The notes: generated by a model from the letters alone, not told the origin. A DNA stretch of 64,000 nt from Gemmatimonadota bacterium (GCA_020161135.1 JAIUOB010000003.1:637482-701481); one strand, 5' to 3'. Numbered from the stretch's first letter, positions 38,679-49,080 are shown. Numbers and translations are program-made.

Positions 38679-39278
38679 ATGGCCCACACGCTGCCGCCGC
38701 TGCCGTACGCCCCCGAGGCGCTCGAGCCGCACATCGACGCCCAGACGATGACCATCCATCATGGCAAGCATCATCAGGCGTACGTGACGAACCTCAACGC
38801 CGCGATCGAGAAGGCGCCGGAGCTCGCGTCGTGGTCGCTCGACGACCTGTGCCGCAAGATCAACGAGGTGCCCGAGGCGGTGCGCACGGCCGTGCGCAAC
38901 AACGGTGGTGGCCACTGGAACCACGCGCTGTTCTGGCAGCTCATGGGCCCCAACGCGGGTGGTGAGCCGACCGGTGCGCTCGCCGACGCGATCACCAAGG
39001 CCTTCGGTTCGTTCGCGACGTTCAAGGAGCAGTTCCAGGCCGCCGGCATGGGGCGCTTCGGCAGTGGCTGGGCGTGGCTCATCAAGAACGCCGACGGCTC
39101 GCTGGCCATCATGAGCACGCCGAACCAGGACAATCCGCTCATGGAGGGGAAGCACGCGCTCCTCGGCGTCGACGTGTGGGAGCACGCGTACTACCTCAAG
39201 TACCAGAACCGTCGCGCGGACTACCTCGGGGCGTTCTGGAACGTCGTGAACTGGGGCGAGGTCGCGAAGCGGTTCTAG
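38679..39278 (+). CDS. Superoxide dismutase, Fe/Mn type
   Basis: This 199-residue cytoplasmic enzyme converts superoxide to oxygen and hydrogen peroxide. Metal ligands are His27 in [13 protein letters not shown], a His in WNHALFWQ and Asp/His in [23 protein letters not shown] and TPNQDNPLM are typical of the family. The sequence does not decide iron or manganese. The ATG at 38679 is preceded by a weak CGGAG box. Transcription ends at a strong hairpin. Confidence 0.94.
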   Translation: MAHTLPPLPYAPEALEPHIDAQTMTIHHGKHHQAYVTNLNAAIEKAPELASWSLDDLCRKINEVPEAVRTAVRNNGGGHWNHALFWQLMGPNAGGEPTGALADAITKAFGSFATFKEQFQAAGMGRFGSGWAWLIKNADGSLAIMSTPNQDNPLMEGKHALLGVDVWEHAYYLKYQNRRADYLGAFWNVVNWGEVAKRF

Positions 39279-39302
39279 GCCTCGGCGACACACAACGGCA
39301 AC

Positions 39303-39341
39303 AAGAAGCGCCCCGCGTCGGTCCGACGCGGGGCGCTTCTT
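39303..39341 (+). terminator. Hairpin terminator after the superoxide dismutase gene
   Basis: An 18-bp perfect stem (AAGAAGCGCCCCGCGTCG with its complement) around a 3-nt loop lies 24 bp after the stop codon. The end of the stem TTCTTGT gives a short T-rich tail. It also ends the convergent minus-strand unit. Confidence 0.8.
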
Positions 39342-39420
39342 GTCGTGCGTTGTGAGCTGTGAGGCTGCCGGGCCGTGGGTGGTGAGCCGTGGGCCGTGGG
39401 TCAGTGCTGCGCGTGTGCGC

Positions 39421-40305
39421 TCAGACGGCGGCAGGCTCGGTCTGCGTGTTGGCCTGGCGGGCGCTCTGGAGCAGCGTGAACGAGGTGTACGCCACCACCG
39501 CGGCCACCAGCCAGCGCAGCACGTTGAGTGGCATCGACTTCACGAGGAACGCGGCGATGAGCACCGCGGGAATGCCCCCGATGATCATGCTCGTGACTGC
39601 CTGGTAGTTCACGCGCCCGGCGCGCAGGAACTGCGTGGCCGCGGTGGGCATGAGGAAGGCGCACGAGCCCATCATGACGGGGAAGGCGGTGACCGGGCTC
39701 ATCCCGAGCATGCTCACCAGCAGCATGCACGGGCCATACAGGCCGATGCCGATGGTCATGAGCGCGCCAAGCACCAGGTTGCCGGCCAGCGCGATGCCGA
39801 GCTTCACCCCCGTGACACCCGTGGCGGTTCCGCCGCCAGGGAGGATATTGAGGGCCTGTGCAATGAAGAGCGCTGCTGCCGCCGCGAGGCAGAGCCCCAT
39901 GCCCAACCGAATGCGGTTGATGGGCCACTTCGCGACCACGCCGGCGCCGAGCCACGCGCCCACGACCGCCGCCGCGATCATGCCGATGAGCGTCGTCGGG
40001 TCGACATCGACGGCCTGCGTGTAGATGACCGCCTGCAGCAGCGTGGCCATGGTGTAGCCGGCGTTGAGCGTGCCGGGAATGACATCGTCACGCACGGTCT
40101 TCGTGGCGCGGAACGCCGCGGTGGTCGTCGCGAACGACCCGATGCCCAGCGTGTCGAAGAAGTTGGCGACGAAGCTGATGACAAGCAGTGTCGGCGTGGG
40201 GGTCAGCGGCTTCCGGCCGCGCAGCCCCACCACCAGCGACGCGATGTGATAGAGGGTGACGAGGGCGAGCGCACCCAACAGCAACTGCTTGGCGTCGAAG
40301 GACAT
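39421..40305 (-). CDS. Sulfite exporter TauE/SafE family permease (DUF81)
   Basis: This 294-residue inner-membrane protein has eight or nine helices. TauE/SafE traits include SFVANFFDTLGIGSFATTTA (about 44-63) and GALMTIGIGLYGPCMLLVSM, plus GSCAFLMPTAATQFLRAGRV. The first part with FDTLGIGSF is common to the family. Family members export sulfite, sulfoacetate or similar anions; the substrate here is not known. ATG 40305 is chosen from the hydrophobic start MSFDAKQLLLG. The gene lies downstream of the Yip1-like gene in the same direction. Confidence 0.85.
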   Translation of the reverse strand: MSFDAKQLLLGALALVTLYHIASLVVGLRGRKPLTPTPTLLVISFVANFFDTLGIGSFATTTAAFRATKTVRDDVIPGTLNAGYTMATLLQAVIYTQAVDVDPTTLIGMIAAAVVGAWLGAGVVAKWPINRIRLGMGLCLAAAAALFIAQALNILPGGGTATGVTGVKLGIALAGNLVLGALMTIGIGLYGPCMLLVSMLGMSPVTAFPVMMGSCAFLMPTAATQFLRAGRVNYQAVTSMIIGGIPAVLIAAFLVKSMPLNVLRWLVAAVVAYTSFTLLQSARQANTQTEPAAV

Positions 40306-40395
40306 GTCCGGTGGGGATGGGAGGGAGGGATACAACGCGCCGGGCGCACCTGTGGGGCACACCCGGCGTCCGACACCGACGGGAGCGGCGGCGAC

Positions 40396-41124
40396 TCAGC
40401 CGAAGATGACCGCCGGGACGAGGGAGACCGCGGCGCCGATGGCCCAGGCGACCACAGCCGCAACTATACCCGTCGAGCGGGTTACGCGCGCCACCCCCGC
40501 CACCGCTGCGGCGTAGATGACCAGCTGCCAGATGCTGAACAGGTCGAGGCCGGCGACGAGCTGCATGACGGCGGGGCTGACGGTCTTGGCGTCCATGAAC
40601 CGTGCCGGACCGAGCGACAGGTCGTAGAGCGAGACGGCCTGCGACCCGTCCATGAGCGCGCCCTGTATGCCCCCGGCGAGGAAGCTGAGCACGCGCGGGA
40701 CGAAGCCAAGCAGCGCCACGAGCGCCGCCTGCCCGAAGCGCATCGGCGCCTTCACGATCTTGCCGGCGAGCCACAGGAAGAGGCCGGAGAACAGCGCCGC
40801 GAAGGGCGCCATGAGCACGCCTGACACGAGGTAGCCGATGCCACCCATCGTGGCCGCGGTGTCAGCCGCGCCCTCGGGCATGGGCTGCCCCTTGGCGGCG
40901 GCGGCCTGCATCTGCAGCTCGAACGTGCCGTCGAGCCAGGGCTGGATGAGCCCCTTGGTGGCGATCGCACACACTGCCGTGATCACGGTCAGGATGATCA
41001 GGTACTTCCCGAGCTGACGGTCGCGGGCCCGCGCGCCCACGGCGCCGGGAGCCCACAACGTCTCCAGCAGGTCTTCGGTGACCTGCCCGAACGTCGGGTT
41101 CGTGCCCGTCATGGCATCACTCAT
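40396..41124 (-). CDS. Yip1-like integral membrane protein
   Basis: This 242-residue protein has five hydrophobic segments and a polar N-terminal region. The pattern, including GIGYLVSGVLMAPFAALFSG and FSIWQLVIYAAAVAGVARV, matches the bacterial YIP1 domain proteins. Function is unknown. Its start overlaps the stop of the arginine decarboxylase gene by ATGA, so it is co-translated with it. Confidence 0.75.
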   Translation of the reverse strand: MSDAMTGTNPTFGQVTEDLLETLWAPGAVGARARDRQLGKYLIILTVITAVCAIATKGLIQPWLDGTFELQMQAAAAKGQPMPEGAADTAATMGGIGYLVSGVLMAPFAALFSGLFLWLAGKIVKAPMRFGQAALVALLGFVPRVLSFLAGGIQGALMDGSQAVSLYDLSLGPARFMDAKTVSPAVMQLVAGLDLFSIWQLVIYAAAVAGVARVTRSTGIVAAVVAWAIGAAVSLVPAVIFG

Positions 41125-43079
41125 CGTGCAGCCTCTCCCTCGAGATAGGTGTAGCCTTCCAGCCCCGCGACGAAGTCGGCGATGAACGCATTCGCCTCGT
41201 CCCGGGTGATGCGCGTGGAGCTGTTCACCTTGCGCCGGAAGGTCGCCAGCAACTGCGAGGCCCCGAACTGGACGTAGTTGAGCACCTCGGTCACCGTGTC
41301 CCCTTCGACGAGGTCGGTGATGTCGTAGCCGCCGTGATCATTCATACGGACGTGCACCGCGTTCGTGTCACCGAACAGGTTGTGCAGGTCGCCGAGGATC
41401 TCCTGGTAGGCGCCCGTGAGGAAGATGCCGAGGATGTAGTCCTCGCCGTCGCGGAACTCGTGGAGCTCGAGGCTGGGACGGCCGTTCTTGTCACCGACAA
41501 ACCGGTCGATCTTGCCGTCCGAGTCGCAGGTGACGTCCTGCAACGTCCCACGCCGCACCGGCTCCTCGCCCAGCCGGTGGATAGGCATGATGGGGAAGAG
41601 CTGGTCGATGGCCCAACTGTCCGGCAGCGACTGGAACAGCGAGAAATTGCAGAAGTAGCGGTCGCACAGCGCCGACTCGAGCTCGGGGAGGATGTCCTCG
41701 TAGGTGTCGGGATCGGCCTTGGCGATGCGGTAGATCGCGTTCATCGTCGCGAGCCACAGCACCTCCGCCTTCGCGAGGCCCCGCAGGTTGAGCACGCCCG
41801 AGTTGAAGAACTGCCGGGCCCGGTCCTTGTCGAACGACGCATCGTGGAACACCTCGAGCACCTTGCGGGTGCGCGGGTCGCGCTCGGTGAGCGTGCGCCA
41901 GTCCTCGTGCATCTCGTGCAGGAGCGAGTGATCCTCGTCGTCGAGCGCGGGCACCGGCTGCGCGGCCTGGGACTCCACGTCGATGACCTTGAGCAGCAGC
42001 AGCGCGTGATGCGCCGTGAGGGCGCGCCCCGACTCGCTGATGACGTGCGGCATGGGCAGCTCGGCTTCGCGGCACGCCTCGGCGATCGTGTAGATCACGT
42101 CGTTGGCGTACTCCTGCAGCGTGTAGTTGACGCTGGCGTTGTTCGTGGAGTTGGTGCCGTCGTAGTCGATGCCGAGCCCACCGCCCACGTCGACATGCGT
42201 GATGTCGACGCCCAGCGCCCGCAGCTCGAGGTAGAAGCGCGCGACCTCCTGCAGCCCCGACTTGATGAAGCGGATGTCGGTGATCTGGCTGCCGAGGTGG
42301 AAGTGGATGAGCTTGAGGATGTCGAGGCGGCCGGCGGTCTGCAGCTTGTCGATGAGCTTGATGAGCTCCGCCGAACTGAGGCCGAACTTGCTCTTCTCGC
42401 CACCACTCTGCGCCCAGCGGCCGGCCCCTTCGCTGGCCAGCTTGATGCGCACCCCCGCGCTCGGCTGCACGCCCAGCTCGTCGGCCACCTCGAGCAGCAC
42501 GTCCAGCTCACTCACCTGCTCGAGCACGATGAACACGCGGTGGCCCAGCTTCTGCCCCATGAGGGCGAGCCGCATGAACTCGTGGTCCTTGTAGCCGTTG
42601 CAGACGATCAGGTGCTCGGTGCTCTCGGACAGGCCGAGGACCGCCTGCAGCTCCGGCTTCGAGCCGCACTCGAGCCCCACGCCGTGCGTCTTGCCGAAGC
42701 GGACGATCTCCTCGACGACGTGGCGCTGCTGGTTGACCTTGATCGGGTAGACGGTGGTGTAGCCGCCCGTGTAGTCGAACTCGCGAATGGCTTGCGTGAA
42801 GCGTTCGCTGAGCGTCTCGATGCGCGACTTGAGGATGTCCGAGAAGCGCAGCAGGATGGGCAACTGGATGCCCTGCCCTTCGAGATCCTGTGCGAGGTCG
42901 CGCAGGTCGAGCGCGAGATGCGGACGATCGGGATCGGGGCGCACGACCACGTGGCCGCGATCATTGACGTCGAAGTAGCCGGCCCCCCAGCCTTCGACAT
43001 TGTAGAGCGCACGCGCCGCGTCGATCGACCAGGGGGTCGGCGCGGGGGCGGAGGCGAGAGTCTGGGTCCGGGTGGCCAT
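41121..43079 (-). CDS. speA: Biosynthetic arginine decarboxylase (SpeA)
   Basis: This 652-residue PLP enzyme of fold type III makes agmatine from arginine, the first step of one polyamine route. The PLP lysine is Lys114 in YPIKVNQQRHVVEE. Other signatures are KFGLSSAELIKLIDKLQ, HFHLGSQITDIRFIKSG and DVGGGLGIDYDG. The C-terminal half includes YFCNFSLFQSLPDSWAIDQL and ends near the stop with a helical tail. Length matches the family. It overlaps the Yip1-like gene. No agmatinase lies in the window. Confidence 0.95.
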   Translation of the reverse strand: MATRTQTLASAPAPTPWSIDAARALYNVEGWGAGYFDVNDRGHVVVRPDPDRPHLALDLRDLAQDLEGQGIQLPILLRFSDILKSRIETLSERFTQAIREFDYTGGYTTVYPIKVNQQRHVVEEIVRFGKTHGVGLECGSKPELQAVLGLSESTEHLIVCNGYKDHEFMRLALMGQKLGHRVFIVLEQVSELDVLLEVADELGVQPSAGVRIKLASEGAGRWAQSGGEKSKFGLSSAELIKLIDKLQTAGRLDILKLIHFHLGSQITDIRFIKSGLQEVARFYLELRALGVDITHVDVGGGLGIDYDGTNSTNNASVNYTLQEYANDVIYTIAEACREAELPMPHVISESGRALTAHHALLLLKVIDVESQAAQPVPALDDEDHSLLHEMHEDWRTLTERDPRTRKVLEVFHDASFDKDRARQFFNSGVLNLRGLAKAEVLWLATMNAIYRIAKADPDTYEDILPELESALCDRYFCNFSLFQSLPDSWAIDQLFPIMPIHRLGEEPVRRGTLQDVTCDSDGKIDRFVGDKNGRPSLELHEFRDGEDYILGIFLTGAYQEILGDLHNLFGDTNAVHVRMNDHGGYDITDLVEGDTVTEVLNYVQFGASQLLATFRRKVNSSTRITRDEANAFIADFVAGLEGYTYLEGEAAR

Positions 43080-43165
43080 AGGGCGAAAAAGCTATCGGAT
43101 ACGCCCCCCTGCAGGGAGTCGCCACCCGTGTGACGACTCCCCGCCGGGCGGTCACCGCGTCGGCG

Positions 43166-43957
43166 TCAGTTGTCGCCGTCGATCAGGCGACCGAGCCCAC
43201 CCAGCACGGAACCTTCCTCGCGGCCGCGTCCACCGGCGCGTGGTGCGGCGGCAATGATGCGATCGGCGAGGCGCGAGAACGGCAGCGTCTGGAGGATCAC
43301 ACGACCGGGGCCGGTGAGCTGGACGAAGAAGAGCCCTTCGCCCCCGAACAGTGCCGTCTTGATGCCGGGGACACGCTGGATGTCGTAGTCCACCGTCGGC
43401 TGGAAGGCCACGAGGCAGCCCGTGTCCACCCGCAGCGGCTCGCCCGGCGCGAGGTCGATGGCGTGCAGCGTCCCCGACGAGTGCAGGAACGCGAGCCCGT
43501 CGCCCTGCAGCTTCTGCAGGATGAAGCCTTCACCGCCGAAGAAGCCGGCGCCGATGCGGCGCGTGAACGCCACCGACACGTCGATGCCGCGCGCCGCGCA
43601 GAGGAAGCTGTCCTTCTGCGCGAGCACGGTGCCGCCCCAGTCCCGCAGGTTGAGCGGCACGACCTTGCCCGGATACGGCGCCGCGAAGGCCACGTCGGCA
43701 CGACGGGCGCCCGCGTTCCCGAAGAGCGTCACGAAGAACGAGTCACCCGCGAGCACGCGCTTGCCGGCACCCACCAGCTTGTCGAACAGCGAGCCACTCT
43801 TCGCGTTCGGATCGAGCGTGGTGGCCATCGTGATGCCGTCGCGCATGAACATCATCGCGCCCGCCTCGGCGAAGACCGCTTCGCCGGGGTCGAGCGTGAT
43901 GATCACTGCCTGCAGGTCGTCGCCGATGATCTGGTAATCGATCTCGTCCGCTGCCAT
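43166..43957 (-). CDS. TIGR00266/AIM24 family protein
   Basis: This 263-residue soluble protein is of the AIM24 beta-sandwich family. Recognisable stretches are DYQIIGDDLQAVIITLDPGE, FAEAGAMMFMRDGITMATTL, LFDKLVGAGKRVLAGDSFFV and GGEGFILQKLQGDG. The tail has a Gly/Arg-rich linker before LGGLGRLIDGDN. The biochemical role of the family is unknown. The start codon overlaps the stop of the S9 peptidase gene (ATGA), and ACGGAGGACGG ahead of it is a good ribosome site. Confidence 0.85.
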   Translation of the reverse strand: MAADEIDYQIIGDDLQAVIITLDPGEAVFAEAGAMMFMRDGITMATTLDPNAKSGSLFDKLVGAGKRVLAGDSFFVTLFGNAGARRADVAFAAPYPGKVVPLNLRDWGGTVLAQKDSFLCAARGIDVSVAFTRRIGAGFFGGEGFILQKLQGDGLAFLHSSGTLHAIDLAPGEPLRVDTGCLVAFQPTVDYDIQRVPGIKTALFGGEGLFFVQLTGPGRVILQTLPFSRLADRIIAAAPRAGGRGREEGSVLGGLGRLIDGDN

Positions 43958-46900
43958 CACCGTCCTCCGTTGGGCCCCTGCGGCGTGGGTCCACGCACGG
44001 CCGGGGCGGTCGTCTTCACCTGGTCGCGGCCCTTCTCGAGGTAGGGGATGCCGCGCTGCATCCACGACGGCGGATCCTGGCCGAGAAGTTTCACGCCGAA
44101 GAACTCCTGCATCTTCTTGTCGATGTCCTTCTGGTTGGCGCGCTTCGTCGGGTTGTGCTCGTCGCCGTTGTAGTTGACCATGTAGGCCTCCTTCTGCAGG
44201 CGACGCATGGCGACGTAGAACTCGATGCCCTGGTACCACGGCACCGCACCGTCGCTGTCGTTGGCCATGAACAGCACCGGCGTCGTCACGCGATCGAGGC
44301 GGAAGAGCGGCGAGTTCTCGATGAAGCGCTCCGGGTACTGCCACAGCGACCCGCCAATGCGGCTCTGCGTGTGCTCGTACTGGAAGGTGCGCGCGAGCCC
44401 CGAGCCCCAGCGGATGCCGCCGTACGCGCTGGTCATGTTCACGACCGTGGCGTTGGGCACCGCCGCCGCGAACATGTTGGTCACGGTGATGAGGTACGCC
44501 GACTGGTAGCCACCCCACGACTGCCCCGTGATGCCGATGCGCCTCGGGTCGACGAAGCCCTTCTGGATCAGCGACTGCACGCCGGGAATGACCGCCTTCG
44601 CCGCGCTCGGTCCGGGCTGCCCGTCGGTGTAGACGATGTCGGGCATGAACACGAGATAGCCGAGCGCGTTGTAGACCAGCGGATTCACCGTGTTGCGGCC
44701 GCTCGGCGCCGAATAGCCGTGCAAGCCGTCGGTGAGCTTTTCGTAGTAGTACACGACCATCGGCCACTGCCGTGACGGGTCGAAGTTCTCCGGCTTGTAC
44801 AGCAGCCCGCGCAGCGGAATGCCATCACCGTTGAGCCACGATACCATCTCCACCGTGCCGCGCGGATACTGCGCGTCCTGCGGATTGGCGTTCGAGATCT
44901 TCGTCGTCTGCGCAATGCTCGGCCCCGTCCAGAGGTCGGGGAACTCGCGATAGGTGCTCTGCGTGAGCAGGTACTGCTCGGCGTCACGCGCCTTCTGCAG
45001 GCCATTGAGCGCCTTGTCGGCCATCACGATGCGCTCGGGCTTGCTGTCGACGCCGAGCTTGTCGCGCCAGTAGCCGGTCGACTTGGTGAGCGAGTCGACG
45101 GCGCGCAGCAGCAGCGGCTGCGCCGGGTCGAGGAACAGGTCTTCGCGATCGAGGTCGACGACACGGAAGGTCATGCCGGCGCGGCGGCCTTCGCCGTCGG
45201 TCACGTTGCGCGGCGCCGCCACGCCACTCGGATCGATCTCCCACACATCGAAGCGGTCGTACACGAGCACGCGCTTGTCGCCCAGCGTCCAGCCGCCCAG
45301 GCCGTACGGGGGCGGCACGTCGGGCGAGTCGAACTCCTCGTCCTGGAACTTGACCGGCAGCTTGTCGGTGAGCGTGACGGTCTTTCCGGTCGCGACGGCG
45401 TACGCCTTCCACTGCCCGTCGGCGAACCACGTCACGTAGTTGGCCGCCGGCGAGAGCTGCGCGTTGCCATCGAGCCCCTTCACCACCAGCGTGCGCGCGC
45501 CCGTGGCCGGGTCGATGAGATACACATCGCTCGCACCCTCGCCCCAGAACTGCGGGATCGCATACTCGAGGCTGTTGACGCCCAGCACGCGCTTGCCGTC
45601 GGCGCTCACCGTCACACGCAGGCTGTCGTTCGCGAGCTGCGTCCACTTGCCGGTGGCCAGTGTGTACAGCGCCGTGAAGGTGCGGTTGCGGTCGCGCCCC
45701 GCCGACAACTTCTGCTGCGGCTGGATGGCGGCGTCCTTCCAGTGCCAGAGGTCGTAGATGGCCTTGTCGGCCAGCGAATCGGCCGGAATGCTGTCCATCG
45801 GCACGGGCGCCAACGAGAACGTGAGCGCGCCCCCTTCGCGCACGAAGCTCACGGCGCCACGCTCCGCCACCAGCAGGCCAGTCGGCACGTCGGCCGAGGT
45901 GACCAGCTTGCGCGCCGCCACCGTCTTGCCCTTGGCCGGCACCAGCGACGCGTGATACAGCGTCATGCGCGGCGTACGTGTCGTATCGCCTACGTCGGAC
46001 ACGAACGCGACCTGCTCGCCCTTGCGGTCGAAGGTGAAGCCGCGGTAGGTGGCCTGTCCGGTGATGAGGGGCGTGACGGCGCCCGTCGCGAGGGCACGCA
46101 CGAACACGCCGTTGTTGGCACCGTCGCGCGTGGTGACGGCGTAGCCGAACCACTTCTCGTCGTCGTCGAAGGTGAACGTGGTGACGCCCTCGAGACGCGT
46201 CTCGGTGCCGGCGGGCAGGTCACGCAGCACGACCACGTTGCCGTAGTCGCGGCGCGGGCCGGCCGGCGCGGCGGGTGCACCGGCCGCAGGCGCAGCTCCC
46301 CGCCCGGCGCCCGGCGCCGCCGCGGTGGTGTCCTCGAGCTGATAGGCGAGGAAGCGGCCGCCGTTCCGCGCGAGGCTCCAGCTCCGCACGTTCGGCACAC
46401 GCGTCACCGCACCGTCGGCGAGGTTGATGACGGCCATCGTCGAGCGCGGCTGCGGCGCGCCGCGACGGGTGCGTGCCCGCTCCACATCGGCCCGTGCGGG
46501 GTAGATGGTCACGACGACGAAGCGCGAGTCGGCACTCGCCTGCGCCGGCTGCACGCTGAAGGACGGCGCGGCCTCCTCACCGCCCCCGGCGCCGGCGCCG
46601 GCCTGCAACTGCGGCCGACCCGTGTAGCCACGCGGCACGCGGTACTCGGTGGAGCTGCTGGTCGAGCGGATCACGAGCTCGCCTTCGCCGACGACCGGGC
46701 TGACCGTGTAGACAGCCCACTTGCCGTCGCGCGTGAGCGTGGCGCCACTGATGCCACGCCACTCATCGTAGGTGTCCTGCGTGATGGCGCGCTTGCCCGC
46801 CGGCGCCGGGGGTGGCGTCCACCGGGACACGGCCGTGTACGGGTTGGCGGGCGCGTTCTGCCCCGCCGCCGGCTGCGCGTGCGTTGCGGCCGGTATGCCC

Positions 46901-46983
46901 AACGCGGAGAGGGCGAGCGCGAGCGTGGCGCGGGCCGGTCGCGACGGGCGCCGACCGGCGGAAGGTGTCACCAAGGAACGCAT
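43957..46983 (-). CDS. Secreted prolyl oligopeptidase (S9) family peptidase
   Basis: This 1008-residue protein has a Sec signal peptide (about 1-36, ending ATHAQP), so it is periplasmic or surface exposed. The long middle region (about 80-720) is the beta-propeller. The C-terminal hydrolase carries Ser822 in TGQSWGGY, Asp911 in NDSDGAVPW and His943 in GDEHNPTKR. The two S9 proteins in this window, with several permeases, suggest growth on peptides. It precedes the AIM24-like gene with ATGA overlap and is transcribed away from the DUF502 gene. Confidence 0.9.
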   Translation of the reverse strand: MRSLVTPSAGRRPSRPARATLALALSALGIPAATHAQPAAGQNAPANPYTAVSRWTPPPAPAGKRAITQDTYDEWRGISGATLTRDGKWAVYTVSPVVGEGELVIRSTSSSTEYRVPRGYTGRPQLQAGAGAGGGEEAAPSFSVQPAQASADSRFVVVTIYPARADVERARTRRGAPQPRSTMAVINLADGAVTRVPNVRSWSLARNGGRFLAYQLEDTTAAAPGAGRGAAPAAGAPAAPAGPRRDYGNVVVLRDLPAGTETRLEGVTTFTFDDDEKWFGYAVTTRDGANNGVFVRALATGAVTPLITGQATYRGFTFDRKGEQVAFVSDVGDTTRTPRMTLYHASLVPAKGKTVAARKLVTSADVPTGLLVAERGAVSFVREGGALTFSLAPVPMDSIPADSLADKAIYDLWHWKDAAIQPQQKLSAGRDRNRTFTALYTLATGKWTQLANDSLRVTVSADGKRVLGVNSLEYAIPQFWGEGASDVYLIDPATGARTLVVKGLDGNAQLSPAANYVTWFADGQWKAYAVATGKTVTLTDKLPVKFQDEEFDSPDVPPPYGLGGWTLGDKRVLVYDRFDVWEIDPSGVAAPRNVTDGEGRRAGMTFRVVDLDREDLFLDPAQPLLLRAVDSLTKSTGYWRDKLGVDSKPERIVMADKALNGLQKARDAEQYLLTQSTYREFPDLWTGPSIAQTTKISNANPQDAQYPRGTVEMVSWLNGDGIPLRGLLYKPENFDPSRQWPMVVYYYEKLTDGLHGYSAPSGRNTVNPLVYNALGYLVFMPDIVYTDGQPGPSAAKAVIPGVQSLIQKGFVDPRRIGITGQSWGGYQSAYLITVTNMFAAAVPNATVVNMTSAYGGIRWGSGLARTFQYEHTQSRIGGSLWQYPERFIENSPLFRLDRVTTPVLFMANDSDGAVPWYQGIEFYVAMRRLQKEAYMVNYNGDEHNPTKRANQKDIDKKMQEFFGVKLLGQDPPSWMQRGIPYLEKGRDQVKTTAPAVRGPTPQGPNGGR

Positions 46984-47097
46984 GGAGGGAAACGGCTGGG
47001 GGTGTGGACTGGTCGCGCCGCGCTGCCGCCGCCAAGTTGGGCGGGACCCGCAGCATCACGATTCTGGCGGTTTGTCGCCCGCCGCGCGAGGGAGTGG

Positions 47098-47691
47098 ATG
47101 AGACGGTTGGTCGGTTACTTCGCCCGTGGGCTGGTCCTGTTGGCCCCGATCGCGATCACGGTGTGGGTCTGCTGGCTGGTGTTCACCCGCGTCGACGGGT
47201 GGCTCGGCCTCCCCATTCCGGGCGTCGGCTTTGTGGCCACCCTCGCGCTCATCACGGTGGTGGGCTTCCTGGGCTCCAGCCTGTTGACCCGCTCGGCCGT
47301 CGGGGCGTTCGAGGCGCTCATGACGCGCCTGCCCTTCGTGCGCCTGCTGTACGGCTCCACCAAGGACCTGCTCAACGCCTTCGTGGGCGAGAAGCGCCGC
47401 TTCGACCGGCCCGTGCTGGTCGCGCTCACCGCCGACCGCAGCGTGCGCCTCGTGGGCTTCGTGACGCAACAGTCGCTCGCCCACATCGGCATTGAGGGAC
47501 AGGTCGCCGTCTACTGCCCGCACTCGTACAACTTCTCCGGCCAGCTCTACGTGGTCGACACCGCGCAGGTCGAGCCGCTCGACGTCTCGAGCGCCGACGC
47601 CATGGCCTTCGTGGTATCGGGCGGCGTGTCCGGCCTCGTCCCCGCCGCCCTGTCGACCGGCGAGTTTCCGACCGCCCTTCCCCCTCGTTGA
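47098..47691 (+). CDS. DUF502 family membrane protein
   Basis: This 197-residue protein has two transmembrane helices, about 9-30 and 43-62 ([19 protein letters not shown] and [19 protein letters not shown]), and a soluble C-terminal domain. Family motifs are [19 protein letters not shown] and [15 protein letters not shown]502 proteins have no assigned function. The ATG at 47098 overlaps no other gene. The following amidohydrolase starts 11 bp after its stop. Confidence 0.87.
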   Translation: MRRLVGYFARGLVLLAPIAITVWVCWLVFTRVDGWLGLPIPGVGFVATLALITVVGFLGSSLLTRSAVGAFEALMTRLPFVRLLYGSTKDLLNAFVGEKRRFDRPVLVALTADRSVRLVGFVTQQSLAHIGIEGQVAVYCPHSYNFSGQLYVVDTAQVEPLDVSSADAMAFVVSGGVSGLVPAALSTGEFPTALPPR

Positions 47692-47702
47692 GGCCATCCC
47701 GC

Positions 47703-49022
47703 ATGTCCACGCTGCGTCTCCGCCTCGCGCTCCTCGCCGCCATCATGCCGTGGGGCGCCGTGCCCGCCGCCGCGCAGGCAACGCCCCCACGCACCGCGAA
47801 CGCGCCCGCCCCCCGCGCCGTGCTGCTCCTGCCCGATGGGGTGTTCGATGGTGTGGGCGAGACCGTGCAGCGCGGATGGGGCGTGCTGGTGCGCGGCCAG
47901 CGTATCGCCGCCGTCGGCCCCGTCGCGTCGCTCGGCGCGCCCGCCGACGCCGAACGCATCGCGCTCCCGGGCACCACGCTGCTGCCGGGGCTCAGCGACC
48001 TGCACAGCCACGTGCTGCTGCATCCGTACGACGAGACGCCCTGGAACGACCAGGTGCTGCGCGAGTCGCTCGCCCTCCGCACGGCGCGCGCAGTGAATCA
48101 CCTCAAGGCCACGCTCGACGCGGGCTTCACCGTGCTGCGCGACCTCGGCACCGAAGGCGCCGACTACGCCGACGTCGGTCTCAAGGAGGCCGTCGACCAG
48201 GGGATCATTCCCGGGCCGCGCCTGCTGGTGACCACCAAGGCCATTGTGGCCACCGGCTCGTATGGCCCCAAGGGGTTCGGCGCCGAGATCGGCGTGCCAC
48301 AGGGCGCCGAGGAGGCCGACGGTGTGGACGGCGTGACGCGGGTCGTGCGCGACCAGATCGGTCATGGCGCCGACTGGATCAAGATCTACGCCGACTACCG
48401 CTGGGGGCCGCGCGGCGAGGCGCGCCCCACGTTCACCCCGGCCGAGTGGACGGCCATCGTGACCACCGCGGCCTCGAGTGGCCGGCCGGTGGTGGCGCAC
48501 GCCAGCACCGAGGAGGGGATGCGCCGCGCGATCCTGGCCGGTGTCGAGACCATCGAGCACGGCGACGGCGCGACGGCCGAGACGTTCGCGCTCATGAAGC
48601 AGCACGGGGTCGCCTTCTGCCCCACGCTCTCGGCCACCGAAAGCACGACGCGCTACCGTGGCTGGAAGAAGGGTGTCGACCCGGAGCCCGCCACCATCAC
48701 GGCCAAGAAGGCCATGTTCCGCGTCGCGCTCGCGAGTGGCGTGACGCTGTGCAACGGCAGCGACGTGGGCGTGTTCACGCACGGCACCAACGCGCTCGAA
48801 CTCGAGCTCATGGTGGAGTACGGCATGCGCGCGGTGGACGCGCTCCGGGCGGCAACGAGCGTGAACGCGAAGCTGCTGCACCGCGAGAACGACTTCGGCC
48901 GCGTGGCCCCGGGGCTGCTGGCCGATTTGGTCGCGGTGGCTGGCGACCCCACCTCACGCATCGGCGCGTTGCGCGACGTGCGCTTCGTGATGAAGGGCGG
49001 CACGGTGGTGCGACGCCCCTGA
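47703..49022 (+). CDS. Secreted amidohydrolase (imidazolonepropionase/prolidase-like)
   Basis: This 439-residue protein has a signal peptide (about 1-25, cleaving after PAAAQA). The metal site is [10 protein letters not shown] (His101, His103), followed by the Lys in [28 protein letters not shown] and ETIEHGDGA. The final Asp is in [11 protein letters not shown]. This set is typical of secreted amidohydrolases that hydrolyse dipeptides or cyclic amides. The ATG at 47703 gives the signal peptide; a TTG at 47688 is upstream in frame. It ends at a hairpin. Confidence 0.88.
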   Translation: MSTLRLRLALLAAIMPWGAVPAAAQATPPRTANAPAPRAVLLLPDGVFDGVGETVQRGWGVLVRGQRIAAVGPVASLGAPADAERIALPGTTLLPGLSDLHSHVLLHPYDETPWNDQVLRESLALRTARAVNHLKATLDAGFTVLRDLGTEGADYADVGLKEAVDQGIIPGPRLLVTTKAIVATGSYGPKGFGAEIGVPQGAEEADGVDGVTRVVRDQIGHGADWIKIYADYRWGPRGEARPTFTPAEWTAIVTTAASSGRPVVAHASTEEGMRRAILAGVETIEHGDGATAETFALMKQHGVAFCPTLSATESTTRYRGWKKGVDPEPATITAKKAMFRVALASGVTLCNGSDVGVFTHGTNALELELMVEYGMRAVDALRAATSVNAKLLHRENDFGRVAPGLLADLVAVAGDPTSRIGALRDVRFVMKGGTVVRRP

Positions 49023-49029
49023 ATGCACA

Positions 49030-49061
49030 AACCGGCTGGTGCCCGAAGGCACCAGCCGGTT
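49030..49061. terminator. Hairpin terminator between convergent genes
   Basis: A 14-bp perfect stem (AACCGGCTGGTGCC with GGCACCAGCCGGTT) around a CGAA tetraloop lies between the amidohydrolase gene and the convergent LolA-like gene. It is likely bidirectional. Confidence 0.75.
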
Positions 49062-49080
49062 GTGAAGCGCAGTCAGTCGC

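Noticed and set aside
39365..39402. GGGCCGTGGGT-type short repeats near the terminator after the superoxide dismutase gene
   Set aside because: They are brief, imperfect and in a GC-rich spacer, with no sign of a mobile element or binding-site array.
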